Assembly (NCBI RefSeq): GCF_049985285.1
Contig: NZ_JBNIEU010000001.1
Location: forward strand, 930,001-994,000
Length of the DNA stretch: 64,000 nt
Reading direction: 5' to 3'
Source of the DNA: Aestuariirhabdus sp049985285
Lineage (GTDB): Bacteria > Pseudomonadota > Gammaproteobacteria > Pseudomonadales > Aestuariirhabdaceae
Below the pieces are notes generated by a model. That model searched no databases and was not told where the DNA came from. It was given only the letters and a program-made list of their open reading frames with translations. Each line of letters begins with the position of its first letter. The first letter of the stretch is position 1. This document shows positions 36,479 through 45,884 of this stretch, piece after piece. A program made the position numbers and the translations under genes.

Positions 36479-38023
36479 TTACCAGGTTTGAGTTGCCTTG
36501 AATTTCTCCAGCATCTCTTTCAAGGTGTTCTCGATCTCGTCGGTATAAGCACCGCTTTCTGCAACCTGAGCCATCAATCCAGCGTACTCGCTGTTAGCGT
36601 AGGCGATCAGGGCTGATTCGAAATCCAGAACTTTGTTCAGCTCAACGTCCTTCAGGTAACCTTTTTCAGCAGAATAAAGGCTGACAGCCATCTCGGCGAT
36701 GTTCATCGGAGAGTACTGCTTCTGCTTCATCAGCTCGGTTACACGCTCACCATGCTCAAGCTGGGCACGGGTTGCTTCATCAAGGTCAGAGGCGAACTGG
36801 GCGAATGCCGCCAGCTCACGATACTGGGACAGCGCGGTACGAATACCACCACTGAGCTTCTTGATGATCTTGGTCTGTGCTGCGCCACCCACTCGGGATA
36901 CGGAGATACCGGGGTTGATCGCAGGACGGATACCGGAGTTGAAAAGATCGGTTTCCAGGAAGATCTGACCATCGGTGATGGAGATTACGTTGGTCGGTAC
37001 GAATGCAGATACGTCGCCGGCCTGTGTCTCGATGATCGGCAGAGCGGTCAAGGAACCGGTCTGGCCTTTCACTTCACCGTTGGTAAAGCTTTCTACGTAA
37101 TCCGCATTTACACGAGCAGCACGCTCAAGCAGACGGGAGTGGAGGTAGAACACGTCACCAGGATACGCCTCACGTCCAGGGGGACGCTTCAGCAATAGCG
37201 AGATCTGACGGTAGGCCCAAGCCTGCTTGGTCAGATCATCATAGATGATCAATGCATCTTCACCACGGTCACGGAAGTACTCACCCATGGAGCAGCCGGA
37301 AAACGGTGCAAGATACTGCAGGGCTGCAGAATCAGCTGCGCCAGCGTTGACCACAATAGTGTGATCCATCGCACCGTGCTCTTCCAGCTTGCGTACCACG
37401 TTGGCAATAGAAGACTGCTTCTGGCCAATGGCGACATAGACACACTTAATACCGGTGCCTTTCTGGTTGATGATGGTGTCGATCGCGACGGCAGACTTAC
37501 CTACCTGACGGTCACCGATGATCAGCTCACGCTGACCGCGGCCGATCGGAATCATGGAATCGATCGCCTTGAGACCCGTTTGCACTGGCTCATCAACAGA
37601 TTGACGGGCGATTACACCGGGAGCGACCTTCTCAACCGGAGAGGTCAAATCTGTACCCAGCGCACCTTTTCCGTCGATCGGGTTACCCAAGGTGTCAACC
37701 ACTCGACCAAGAAGCTCAGGGCCAACCGGTACTTCGAGGATACGACCTGTGCAGCGAGCGGTACCGCCCTCTACCAGAGACTCGTAACTACCCAGGATTA
37801 CAGCGCCGACTGAGTCACGCTCAAGGTTCATGGCCATGCCGTAAAGGCCGCCATCGAATTCGATCATTTCGCCGTACATTACGTCTGCCAGGCCGTGAAT
37901 CCGGACGATACCGTCGGATACGCTGACAATGGTGCCCTCATTACGGGCTTCAGAAGTGGTATCGAGCTTTTCGATACGCTTCTTGATAATTTCGCTGATC
38001 TCAGCGGGATTTAGTTGCTGCAT
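36479..38023 (-). CDS. atpA: F1 ATP synthase alpha subunit
   Basis: 514 residues. Non-catalytic nucleotide-binding subunit with the P-loop GDRQVGKS at 170-177 and the family signature PAINPGISVSRVGGAAQ near residue 365. The N-terminal MQQLNPAEISEIIKKRIEKLD anchors the delta subunit. Order and spacing follow the standard atp operon. Confidence 0.99.
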   Translation of the reverse strand: MQQLNPAEISEIIKKRIEKLDTTSEARNEGTIVSVSDGIVRIHGLADVMYGEMIEFDGGLYGMAMNLERDSVGAVILGSYESLVEGGTARCTGRILEVPVGPELLGRVVDTLGNPIDGKGALGTDLTSPVEKVAPGVIARQSVDEPVQTGLKAIDSMIPIGRGQRELIIGDRQVGKSAVAIDTIINQKGTGIKCVYVAIGQKQSSIANVVRKLEEHGAMDHTIVVNAGAADSAALQYLAPFSGCSMGEYFRDRGEDALIIYDDLTKQAWAYRQISLLLKRPPGREAYPGDVFYLHSRLLERAARVNADYVESFTNGEVKGQTGSLTALPIIETQAGDVSAFVPTNVISITDGQIFLETDLFNSGIRPAINPGISVSRVGGAAQTKIIKKLSGGIRTALSQYRELAAFAQFASDLDEATRAQLEHGERVTELMKQKQYSPMNIAEMAVSLYSAEKGYLKDVELNKVLDFESALIAYANSEYAGLMAQVAESGAYTDEIENTLKEMLEKFKATQTW

Positions 38024-38049
38024 GCCTTTATCCTCAAATCCTAATTCAA

Positions 38050-38586
38050 TTAGGAGTTAATCGCCTCGGCTAGTTTCGAGATTTTGCTGCGAACAGATGC
38101 ATCGATAACCAGGTCGCCTGCGCGAATGACTACTCCACCGATAAGTTCGGGATGAGTTTCGCTACTCAGGTTTACGTGTCGATCCAGCTTCTTGCTCAAT
38201 GCCTGCGCCAGTGCGTCCTGTTGCTTCTTGCCCATATCGAAAGCGGTTTCAACGGTTACGTCGACCTGCTTGTCTAATTGAGTTTTGAAGTTTTCGAACA
38301 AAACGAAAACCTCAGGCAACAACGCGAGACGGTTGTTTTCGGCCATAACCGAGAAGAAGTTTTTAGCCTCTTCATTAAGTTTGCCATCGCAGATATCTAC
38401 GAAAGCGGCGGCCTTCTGTTCACGACTCAATTCCGGATGATCCAGGAACAATACCACGGACCGATCCTGGGCTACCGCAGCACCAAGCTCAAGCATGCTG
38501 GCCCAAAGGTCCAGCTCACCAGAGTCCTGGGCCGCCTCGAACGCTGCTTTAGCGTATGGCCTGGCTACTGTCGTTAACTCTGCCAT
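38050..38586 (-). CDS. atpH: F1 ATP synthase delta subunit
   Basis: 178 residues, all-helical N-terminal domain (TVARPYAKAAFEAAQDSGELDLWASMLELGA) and a C-terminal segment with the conserved PELIGGVVIRAGDLVIDASVRSKISKLAEAI. It links F1 to the peripheral stalk b subunits. Confidence 0.97.
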   Translation of the reverse strand: MAELTTVARPYAKAAFEAAQDSGELDLWASMLELGAAVAQDRSVVLFLDHPELSREQKAAAFVDICDGKLNEEAKNFFSVMAENNRLALLPEVFVLFENFKTQLDKQVDVTVETAFDMGKKQQDALAQALSKKLDRHVNLSSETHPELIGGVVIRAGDLVIDASVRSKISKLAEAINS

Positions 38587-38598
38587 TATTAACCTCTA

Positions 38599-39069
38599 TC
38601 AAAGTTCTTTAGCGAGTTTGTCGAGCATCTCGCTGTGAGCATTCGCGTCGATAGAGGACTGCAGAATCTTCTCAGCACCAGCAACGGCTATCGCCGCTAC
38701 TTCCGCACGAAGCGCTTCCTTAACCCTATTCTTCTCCTGCTCAATCTCTGATTGTGCAGCAGTAAGCAGTCGATCACCCTCTAAGCGGGCCTGTTCTTTG
38801 GCCTCGTCGATGATCTGGCTGGAGCGTTTGTTCGCCTGGTCGATCAAGTCAGCAGCTTGCTGCTTGGCTTCGCGCAATTCCTGACCGGCTTTTTTCTTAG
38901 CCAGGTCAAGATCGCGAGAAGCTCGTTCAGCTGCGCTCAAACCGTCGGCGATGGACTTTTTACGTTCCTCCATCGCCGCCAGAATTGGCGGCCAAACATG
39001 TTTCATGACCAAGTAAACGAATATGCCAAACGCAATCATCTGGCCGATAAACGTTAAATTAAAATTCAC
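38599..39069 (-). CDS. atpF: Fo ATP synthase b subunit
   Basis: 156 residues, exactly the E. coli length. One N-terminal transmembrane helix (FIGQMIAFGIFVYLVMKHVWPPIL) and a long charged coiled coil from about residue 30 to 150. Forms the peripheral stalk as a dimer. Confidence 0.97.
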   Translation of the reverse strand: MNFNLTFIGQMIAFGIFVYLVMKHVWPPILAAMEERKKSIADGLSAAERASRDLDLAKKKAGQELREAKQQAADLIDQANKRSSQIIDEAKEQARLEGDRLLTAAQSEIEQEKNRVKEALRAEVAAIAVAGAEKILQSSIDANAHSEMLDKLAKEL

Positions 39070-39113
39070 ACGGCTTCTCCGTTAAATAGGAATTGATGTC
39101 GTGGGGTTTCTAA

Positions 39114-39353
39114 TTAGGCTGCCAGCACGAACAGGATATACATACCCAAACCAACACCGATCATAGGAACGGCGTCAACCAGGCCCATTACGATAAAGAA
39201 TTGAGCACGCAGCATAGGAATCAGTTCTGGCTGGCGAGCACCACCTTCCAGGAACTTGGAACCCAGGATTCCTACACCAATAGCTGCACCTACAGCACCC
39301 AGACCCATCAGGATGCCACTTGCGATTACTAACAGAGCAGTTGCTTCAGTCAC
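39114..39353 (-). CDS. atpE: Fo ATP synthase c subunit
   Basis: 79 residues, two transmembrane helices. Helix 1 has the glycine-rich GLGAVGAAIGVGILG, the loop is ARQPELIPML, and helix 2 carries the proton-binding Asp in MGLVDAVPMIGVGLGMY. The sodium-binding pattern (Gln/Glu in helix 1 and Ser next to the carboxylate) is absent, so the ring is proton-driven. Confidence 0.98.
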   Translation of the reverse strand: MTEATALLVIASGILMGLGAVGAAIGVGILGSKFLEGGARQPELIPMLRAQFFIVMGLVDAVPMIGVGLGMYILFVLAA

Positions 39354-39401
39354 TGTTTTATCTCCAAATTTACTAAGGTTGGTTATTAAAAAGAAAAAGC
39401 T

Positions 39402-40331
39402 TTAGTGATCTTCACCTGTGTCATAAGCCATGCTCATGTACACGATGGTCAAAACCATAAAGATAAACGCCTGCAGAGAGATGATCAGTATGTGGAACAT
39501 CGCCCAAACGAGCTGGAGGCCACCACCAAAGATTCCCATCAGGAACCCGCCACTGAACATCAGAGCGATCAGGATAAAGATCATCTCACCAGCGTACATA
39601 TTGCCGAACAGTCGCAGACCGAGAGATACCGGCTTAGCGATCAGGTTGACAAACTCCAGGACAAAGTTAATAGGTACGAAAAACGCCTGAAGTGCTATGT
39701 TCTTGCTGCTAAAGGGGTGTAGGCAGAGTTCACCCATGAACCCTCCAATTCCCTTCTCGCGGACACTGTAAAATAGAATCAGTATAAAGATGCAGGTCGC
39801 CATACCCAGTGTGATATTAGGGTCAGTTGACGGCACAATCTTGAAAAATACATGGTGAGGATCAGCGCCAAACACACTCACACCGACAATCTTGGCGATT
39901 TCGGGTATCAGGTCTATTGCCACCAGGTCCATCAGGTTCATAAAGAACACCCACACCAGAATCGTTAGCGCCATTGGCGCGACCATCGGGTTTTTGTAGG
40001 GGAACATGCTGCTGACGTTGCTTTGTACAAACTCAATAATGGTCTCAACCACATTCTGCATTCCCGTAGGAACGCCACTGGTCGCTTTTTTAGCAACACT
40101 GCGGAACATCCAGTAGAACACCGCACCTAACAGGATGGATATTGCCATACTGTCAACGTTTAGTGCCCAAAACCCCATATCGGCTGCTTCTTGCCCTGAA
40201 CCTGCAAAAGTCCAAAGTGATTCAGACAATACAGAGCCATCCCCGCGCTGATACCCAGCAGGGAGCTGACCATAGGTGAGGTTAGTGAGGTGGTGTTGAA
40301 TATACGACGATGCGGTAATTTCAGTTGCCAT
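39402..40331 (-). CDS. atpB: Fo ATP synthase a subunit
   Basis: 309 residues, longer than the 271 of E. coli because of an N-terminal extension and a loop near 130-165. The essential Arg is in SLGLRLFGNMYAGEMI, and the C-terminal LQAFIFMVLTIVYMSMAY helix is conserved. It forms the two proton half-channels. The gene follows atpI by 19 bases. Confidence 0.97.
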   Translation of the reverse strand: MATEITASSYIQHHLTNLTYGQLPAGYQRGDGSVLSESLWTFAGSGQEAADMGFWALNVDSMAISILLGAVFYWMFRSVAKKATSGVPTGMQNVVETIIEFVQSNVSSMFPYKNPMVAPMALTILVWVFFMNLMDLVAIDLIPEIAKIVGVSVFGADPHHVFFKIVPSTDPNITLGMATCIFILILFYSVREKGIGGFMGELCLHPFSSKNIALQAFFVPINFVLEFVNLIAKPVSLGLRLFGNMYAGEMIFILIALMFSGGFLMGIFGGGLQLVWAMFHILIISLQAFIFMVLTIVYMSMAYDTGEDH

Positions 40332-40350
40332 ACCTAGATCTCAAACGTTG

Positions 40351-40743
40351 TTAACTGTCGTTCAATCGCCCAACTAACAAAGGCGACAGACTGTTGATCA
40401 TCAATACAATAAAGAAAGTCATAAATAACGGGAATGCACTCAACGGGGTAACAAACACAAACACACCCGCAAACAACACCGCAGTGAGACCAAACTTTAT
40501 TGCTTCGCCAACATACATCGAGTTGGCTATTTTTCTGGCTGAGCCTACTTCAATAGCGAAGAAGGCCTTATAAATTAACAGCGCGTTCGGGAGCATGAAC
40601 ACCAAGCCGCCCAAAAACGCAGAATATGCTGCTTCAAAACTCACCAGAGAGCAGATAACTCCCATTGATAGCGTTGCGATAAATTGCAGCACGATCAACC
40701 TGTACAACGGAGATCTATTAAAGTGAGAAACGGGTTTATTCAC
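40351..40743 (-). CDS. atpI: ATP synthase assembly protein I
   Basis: 130 residues with four predicted transmembrane helices (for example YRLIVLQFIATLSMGVICSL and GLTAVLFAGVFVFVTPLSAF). GTG start after AAGG. AtpI helps assemble the c ring. It is the first gene of the operon and lies below a promoter with a perfect -10. Confidence 0.9.
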   Translation of the reverse strand: MNKPVSHFNRSPLYRLIVLQFIATLSMGVICSLVSFEAAYSAFLGGLVFMLPNALLIYKAFFAIEVGSARKIANSMYVGEAIKFGLTAVLFAGVFVFVTPLSAFPLFMTFFIVLMINSLSPLLVGRLNDS

Positions 40744-40824
40744 GTTAACTCAGCCTTCACCGTTGCCATTTCAGGGGTGCATTTGTCAGGGGTAGCAAGA
40801 CTCACCCTGATTTAAAGCGTCGTG

Positions 40825-40853
40825 ATTATAGGGGGAATGCCCCCCTCATTCAA
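40825..40853 (-). promoter_or_regulatory. Promoter of the atp operon
   Basis: On the minus strand: -35 TTGAAT (40848-40853), a 17-base spacer and a perfect -10 TATAAT (40825-40830), about 85 bases before the atpI start. The rest of the 319-base gap (40744-41062) holds no gene; it has A and T runs near 40886-40920 and a small GCAGCA/TGCTGC hairpin at 41014-41031 that may end parB transcription. Confidence 0.75.
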
Positions 40854-41062
40854 TAGCCATTGAGAGGGGGTGATCAAAAAAAAACCGCTGGTAGCACTGC
40901 TTTTTTTGCAGAAAAAACAACAAGCTGCGGTACCCTGCTGACCATGATTTAGAGCTATATGTAGTCATTTATATAGCCCAAGACACTAGATGTACCCCAA
41001 GCCTGATGGGTGAGCAGCAAATCCCTGCTGCCGGAATCCCCATCTTTTCAAGGTCAATTAGA

Positions 41063-41935
41063 CTATTTGATATGGGCTAGAATACCGTCCAGCTCATCCA
41101 GGTTGTTGTATTGAATCACCAGCTTCCCTTTTCCCCGGGCGCTGTGGTCGATACGAACGGAAGCACCAAGACGCTCGGACAGGGAATCCTGAAGGTTACG
41201 AATATCGGGGTTCAGGGTCTGCTCGGAGCTGGTATCTGGAGACTCTTGCTGCAACTTTCGGATCAAGGCTTCGGTTTGACGTACCGACAGGGAGCGGGCG
41301 ACCACCGCCCGCGCAGCTTGCAACTGCAGATCCTCCTCCAGAGTCAACATCGCCCGGGCGTGCCCCATCTCCAGGTCCCCGTGCTCCAACATGGTTCTGA
41401 CCTCGGTGTTAAGACCGATCAGGCGCAACAGGTTAGTCACCGTCGTGCGAGATTTACCAACAGCATCCGCTACCTGCTGCTGGGTCAACTCAAACTCTTC
41501 CTGCAACCGTTGCAGCGCCATGGCTTCTTCAATCGGGTTAAGGTCTTCGCGTTGAATATTTTCGATCAAGGCCATTGCGATGGCCGCCTCGTCAGGGACA
41601 TCACGAATGATCGCCGGTATTTTGTCCAGGCCCGCTTTCTGGGTAGCACGCCAGCGACGCTCGCCAGCAATGATCTCGTATTGGTTGACACCGACCGGGC
41701 GAATCACGATCGGTTGCATCACCCCCTGAACCCGGATCGAGTTAGCCAGCTCCTCCAGTGCCTCGGGCTGCATATCCCTGCGTGGCTGGTACTTGCCACG
41801 GCGAATAAACTCAACCGGAATTTCGGATAGCTTACCATCGGTTCCCGTTGGTACGGGATCTCCCGCCTTAGGTAATGAACTTCCCGCCAGCAACGCATCC
41901 AAGCCCCGCCCTAATCCTCTTTTCTTCGCTGCCAT
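41063..41935 (-). CDS. parB: Chromosome-partitioning protein ParB
   Basis: 290 residues. N-terminal KKRGLGRGLDALL, ParB/Srx domain with the CTP-binding GERRWRA at 91-97 and ENIQREDLNPIEEA, a helix-turn-helix (TQQQVADAVGKSRTTVTNLLRL) and a C-terminal dimer domain. It binds parS sites near the origin and slides as a CTP-dependent clamp. It follows parA by 31 bases, and parS-like sites lie in recF about 12 kb away. Confidence 0.98.
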   Translation of the reverse strand: MAAKKRGLGRGLDALLAGSSLPKAGDPVPTGTDGKLSEIPVEFIRRGKYQPRRDMQPEALEELANSIRVQGVMQPIVIRPVGVNQYEIIAGERRWRATQKAGLDKIPAIIRDVPDEAAIAMALIENIQREDLNPIEEAMALQRLQEEFELTQQQVADAVGKSRTTVTNLLRLIGLNTEVRTMLEHGDLEMGHARAMLTLEEDLQLQAARAVVARSLSVRQTEALIRKLQQESPDTSSEQTLNPDIRNLQDSLSERLGASVRIDHSARGKGKLVIQYNNLDELDGILAHIK

Positions 41936-41966
41936 AGCGTCCTCGATTACCTCTGATCACTTCAAC

Positions 41967-42755
41967 TCAAGCGGATATTGCTTGTCTGGGTTGTTCCTGT
42001 TTTCGTATCAACTCCCCCGCCAGCGCGAGGTAGGCGAGTGCCCCTTTTGACTGTTTGTCATACACCATAGCCGGTAGCCCATGACTCGGCGCTTCGGCCA
42101 ACCGCACATTACGTGGAATAACGGTTCGGTAGACCTTGTCGCCAAAGTGGCTGGTTAGCTGCGCCGACACTTCGTTGGTCAAACTGTTACGGGGATCATA
42201 CATGGTGCGTAACAACCCCTCGACGCCCAACTCAGGATTAAGAACTTCAGTAATGCGACGCACGCTATCAAGCAGGGCACTGAGACCTTCCAGTGCGTAG
42301 TACTCACACTGCATGGGAATAACCACCCCATTTGCGGCCGTCAAGGCATTGACCGTTAGCATATTCAACGAGGGAGGGCAGTCGATCAGGATAAAGTCAT
42401 AACTTTCCTGAACCTTACGCAACGAGTAGGCCAGCCGTTTTTCCTTGGAACTCAGATCAAGCAATTCAACCTCGGCCGCCGTTAGATCGCCATTAGCCGG
42501 CAATATGTCGTATCCCCCGTGCTGGGTTGACTGGATCGCGCGATCGATATCGCACTCTCCGATCAAAACATCATAGACCGAACGCTCGAGCTCGTTCTTG
42601 GCAACTCCACTACCCATGGTTGCATTGCCCTGGGGATCCAGGTCGACCAACAATACCTTACGCTTGGTTGCTACCAGGGACGCTGCAAGATTGATACAGG
42701 TGGTGGTCTTACCCACGCCCCCCTTCTGATTGGTTACCGCTAAGATCTTGCCCAC
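41967..42755 (-). CDS. parA: Chromosome-partitioning ATPase ParA (Soj family)
   Basis: 262 residues. Deviant Walker A KGGVGKTT at about 10-17, switch motif DLDPQGNAT, and Walker B FILIDCPPSL. It forms the nucleoid-bound ATPase gradient that moves ParB-parS complexes. Standard order rsmG-parA-parB. Confidence 0.98.
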   Translation of the reverse strand: MGKILAVTNQKGGVGKTTTCINLAASLVATKRKVLLVDLDPQGNATMGSGVAKNELERSVYDVLIGECDIDRAIQSTQHGGYDILPANGDLTAAEVELLDLSSKEKRLAYSLRKVQESYDFILIDCPPSLNMLTVNALTAANGVVIPMQCEYYALEGLSALLDSVRRITEVLNPELGVEGLLRTMYDPRNSLTNEVSAQLTSHFGDKVYRTVIPRNVRLAEAPSHGLPAMVYDKQSKGALAYLALAGELIRKQEQPRQAISA

Positions 42756-42771
42756 ACTGATGCCCCTGTTT

Positions 42772-43422
42772 TTATGCTTGTGGTTTGCGCAACACTACCA
42801 GGTGCCGCTCACCTTCGCTGTTCGGTACGTCAAGGGGATGCACGGCCTCCACCTCAAGCTGCGGGTAATACTGCAGCAACTGTTCCAGCTCCTGATGGGG
42901 GTAAACCCCCTTCATTGCCAAAAAATGCCCCCCGCCAGCACATTGGTCGTAGCAACCTTTCACCATATCGGACAAGGTGCTGAACGCCCTGGAAAGGATC
43001 GCATCGAAGGGTTCTGCAGAGGAAAAAGCCTCAATTCGACTCTGGCAAACCTGGATATTGGCGAGGCCGAGCTCTACCACAGCCTGATGCAGGAACCTTG
43101 TTTTTTTACCATTACTATCGAGTAACGTAAATTGCCGATCAGGATAAGTGATCGAAAGTGGGATACCCGGCAAACCAGGGCCTGTTCCTACATCGAGCAC
43201 ACGCTGGCCGGTTAAGTAAGGACTCACACTCAAGCTATCCAGCAGATGGCGCGGGAGCATATCCTCAATGTTGCGGACAGCGGTGAGATTATACGCCCTG
43301 TTCCATTTCGCCAGCAGTCTCAGGTATTCCAGCAAGGCCAGTTGTTTAGACTCATCAATATCCAGCTTAAGGCGCGTAATTCCCAGCGCAAGGGCACTCA
43401 CCAAAGGATCATTTATGGCCAT
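42772..43422 (-). CDS. rsmG: 16S rRNA (guanine527-N7)-methyltransferase
   Basis: 216 residues. SAM-binding motif LDVGTGPGLPGIPLSI at about 76-91 and the LLDSNGKKTRFL substrate-region segment. It methylates G527 of 16S rRNA; loss gives low-level streptomycin resistance. The stop-start junction with mnmG is one base (43422), so the genes are coupled. Confidence 0.97.
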   Translation of the reverse strand: MAINDPLVSALALGITRLKLDIDESKQLALLEYLRLLAKWNRAYNLTAVRNIEDMLPRHLLDSLSVSPYLTGQRVLDVGTGPGLPGIPLSITYPDRQFTLLDSNGKKTRFLHQAVVELGLANIQVCQSRIEAFSSAEPFDAILSRAFSTLSDMVKGCYDQCAGGGHFLAMKGVYPHQELEQLLQYYPQLEVEAVHPLDVPNSEGERHLVVLRKPQA

Positions 43423-45305
43423 CAGGCTTGCTTCCTGATCAAAGAGCGTTTCTTAAGGTGGATCAATAACAGGGATATCGCCGCTGGGGTGACGCCAGGA
43501 ATACGGGATGCCCTACCCAGGGTATCAGGGCGATTTTCAATCAGCTTTTGCCTGATCTCGTTGGATAATCCATCGATCGACAGGTAATCCAGGTCCTCTG
43601 GTAACAGGTTTTTTTCATGGTTGCGCAAACGTTGGATCTCCTCCGCCTGGCGCTCGATATACCCCTGATACCGAGTTTGAATTTCTACCTGCTCGCAGAC
43701 TTGAGGATCCTCCTCACCAGGACCTGTGGCTTCAATGAGCTGGTTGTAACCAATTTGGGGGCGTCGCAACAGCTCCAACAGGCTGTATTCATGGGTAATA
43801 GGGGTTTCCAGCAATTTGTCGATCGCTGTGGCCTGGGGCGTTCCAGGCTGGACCCATGTTTGTGCCAATCGCTGCTTTTCCCGCTCGATACTCTCTCGCT
43901 TGGTCTCGAAACGGTTCCAGCGCCCATCATCCACCAACCCTAACTCCCTTCCCTTCTCGGTCAGGCGCAAATCAGCGTTATCCTCCCGCAGTACCAGGCG
44001 GTATTCGGCACGGCTGGTAAACATTCGGTAGGGTTCAGAAGTTCCCATCGTAATGAGGTCATCAACCAGCACACCTAGATAGGCCTCATCCCTGCGAGGG
44101 CACCAGGCTTCAAGCGCCTGACTTCGACGCGCCGCATTCAGGCCCGCCAGTAATCCCTGGGCTCCCGCCTCTTCGTAGCCGGTGGTACCGTTTATCTGGC
44201 CGGCAAAAAAGATCCCCTGCAGAAATTTGCTTTCCAGTGACGGTTTAAGGTCTCTGGGATCGAAAAAATCATATTCGATTGCGTAGCCGGGGCGGACAAT
44301 ATGCGCCTGTTCGAATCCGCGCATTGAACGCACCAGATCTATCTGCACATCGAACGGCAAACTGGTTGAAATACCGTTGGGATACAGCTCGTGCGTGGTC
44401 AAACCTTCGGGCTCAACAAATACCTGATGGCTGTCTTTATCGGAAAAGCGATTGATTTTATCTTCGATTGAAGGGCAATAACGCGGCCCCACCCCTTCGA
44501 TAACTCCGGTATACATCGGTGAGCGATCAAGGCCGCTGCGGATAATATCGTGGGTCTTTTCGTTCGTGTGGGTGATGTAGCAGCTAATCTGCCGAGGGTG
44601 ATCCTCGACCGTTCCCATAAACGACATCACCGGAGTTGGGGTATCGCCCGGCTGCTCTGTCATTACCGAAAAATCGACACTTCGTGCATCAATTCGTGGG
44701 GGGGTTCCCGTCTTCAATCTTTCAACCCGAAACGGCAGCTCGCGCAAACGTTTCGCCAGGGTGGTTGAAGGGGGGTCACCGGCTCGACCACCGCTATGGT
44801 TTTCCAATCCTATATGGATTACCCCGCCCAGAAAGGTACCCGCGGTAAGCACTACCGAGTCGCTATAAAATTTCAGCCCCATCTGGGTAATAACACCGAC
44901 CACGGTGTCCTGCTCGACGATCAGGTCGTCGACGGCTTGCTGGAAAATATCGAGGTTAGACTGATTTTCCAGCAGGCTGCGTATCGCTGCCTTGTAAAGT
45001 ATACGATCGGCCTGAGCCCTGGTCGCTCGAACCGCAGGCCCTTTGCGCGAATTTAAAACACGAAACTGGATTCCGCCGAGGTCGGTAGCTATCGCCATAG
45101 CTCCCCCAAGCGCGTCAATCTCCTTTACCAAATGGCTCTTACCGATTCCCCCAATCGCTGGATTGCAGGACATCTGTCCCAGGGTCTCAACGTTGTGGGT
45201 AATCAAAAGGGTTTTAACGCCCATTCGGGCTGCGGCCAACGCGGCCTCTGTGCCGGCATGACCGCCACCCACGACGATGACGTCATAGCGAGAGGGATAA
45301 TCCAC
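43422..45305 (-). CDS. mnmG: tRNA uridine-5-carboxymethylaminomethyl modification enzyme MnmG (GidA)
   Basis: 627 residues from GTG 45305 (MDYPSRYDVIVVGGGHAGTEAALAAARMG); AAGGTG lies about 7 bases upstream, and the open frame to 45377 is not conserved. FAD-binding GGGHAG, the CNPAIGGIGKSHLVKEIDALGG signature and GQINGTTGYEEAGAQGLLAGLNAA are all typical. With MnmE it modifies the wobble uridine of several tRNAs. It flanks the likely origin, as in E. coli. Confidence 0.98.
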   Translation of the reverse strand: MDYPSRYDVIVVGGGHAGTEAALAAARMGVKTLLITHNVETLGQMSCNPAIGGIGKSHLVKEIDALGGAMAIATDLGGIQFRVLNSRKGPAVRATRAQADRILYKAAIRSLLENQSNLDIFQQAVDDLIVEQDTVVGVITQMGLKFYSDSVVLTAGTFLGGVIHIGLENHSGGRAGDPPSTTLAKRLRELPFRVERLKTGTPPRIDARSVDFSVMTEQPGDTPTPVMSFMGTVEDHPRQISCYITHTNEKTHDIIRSGLDRSPMYTGVIEGVGPRYCPSIEDKINRFSDKDSHQVFVEPEGLTTHELYPNGISTSLPFDVQIDLVRSMRGFEQAHIVRPGYAIEYDFFDPRDLKPSLESKFLQGIFFAGQINGTTGYEEAGAQGLLAGLNAARRSQALEAWCPRRDEAYLGVLVDDLITMGTSEPYRMFTSRAEYRLVLREDNADLRLTEKGRELGLVDDGRWNRFETKRESIEREKQRLAQTWVQPGTPQATAIDKLLETPITHEYSLLELLRRPQIGYNQLIEATGPGEEDPQVCEQVEIQTRYQGYIERQAEEIQRLRNHEKNLLPEDLDYLSIDGLSNEIRQKLIENRPDTLGRASRIPGVTPAAISLLLIHLKKRSLIRKQA

Positions 45306-45884
45306 AGGTTTCACCTTCTGGCGATCGATGGCCAAGGAGTTAATTCGAGATTTCAGGGGGGACAAGTATAAGGGCAAGTGACTAAAAAAGAAGCTTTTTT
45401 ATGTACAGGTGAAAAGGAGTTATTAAAGGTTATTTAAGTATTTTATATAGTGTTTTCTTTGATGTTATTGTTATATATAAGCACGCTATTTTGTGTGGAA
45501 AAGTAGTTATTTATCATTTAAATCAATCAGTTAATGAACGGTAAAGGCTGTTGTGTTCCGTTAGGTATGGTGGGGGCATGCGGGGGATAGGGTGTGGATA
45601 AAAGGTGAGTTATTCACAACCTTAGTTATCCACAACTTTTACCCCCCACCAATACAGTGCTTACACACAGAGCTTAGGCGGTATTTTAGTGTAAAAAAAA
45701 TGGGGAAATAGTCATTTTCCAGGTGGAAAATGGAAGAAAATCCGCCCAGAGAGCAGGTTTAAGTGACGTTTTGGGGATTCAGGAGGAGCTTTTTTACGCA
45801 GGCTTCACCCGCAAAACATCCCAGGATGTTCTCCCGGTAAGCTTTCTTGGTAAAGTTTGGAGGGGGTATTGAAGAAAAGTTCAG
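45306..45884. other. oriC: Probable chromosome replication origin (oriC) between mnmG and mnmE
   Basis: A 579-base gap with two perfect DnaA boxes, TGTGGATAA (45593-45601, reverse) and TTATCCACA (45626-45634), a near box TTATTCACA (45610-45618) between them, and TTTTCCACA in reverse at 45494-45502. The stretch 45400-45535 is very AT-rich and could be the unwinding element. A CATTTTCC/GGAAAATG inverted repeat lies at 45713-45732. The E. coli oriC also lies beside mnmG (gidA). A DnaA-box set also occurs upstream of dnaA, so which is the active origin is not settled. Confidence 0.75.
45815..45830 (-). terminator. Hairpin downstream of mnmE
   Basis: AACATCC/GGATGTT with a two-base loop, followed on the minus strand by four T. 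A weak terminator candidate about 55 bases after the mnmE stop. Confidence 0.4.

Noticed and set aside
40886..40920. Sequence resembling the plasmid ColE1 origin (CCGCTGGTAGC near T runs)
   Set aside because: Only a short resemblance beside A and T tracts in a normal intergenic gap; no plasmid functions nearby.
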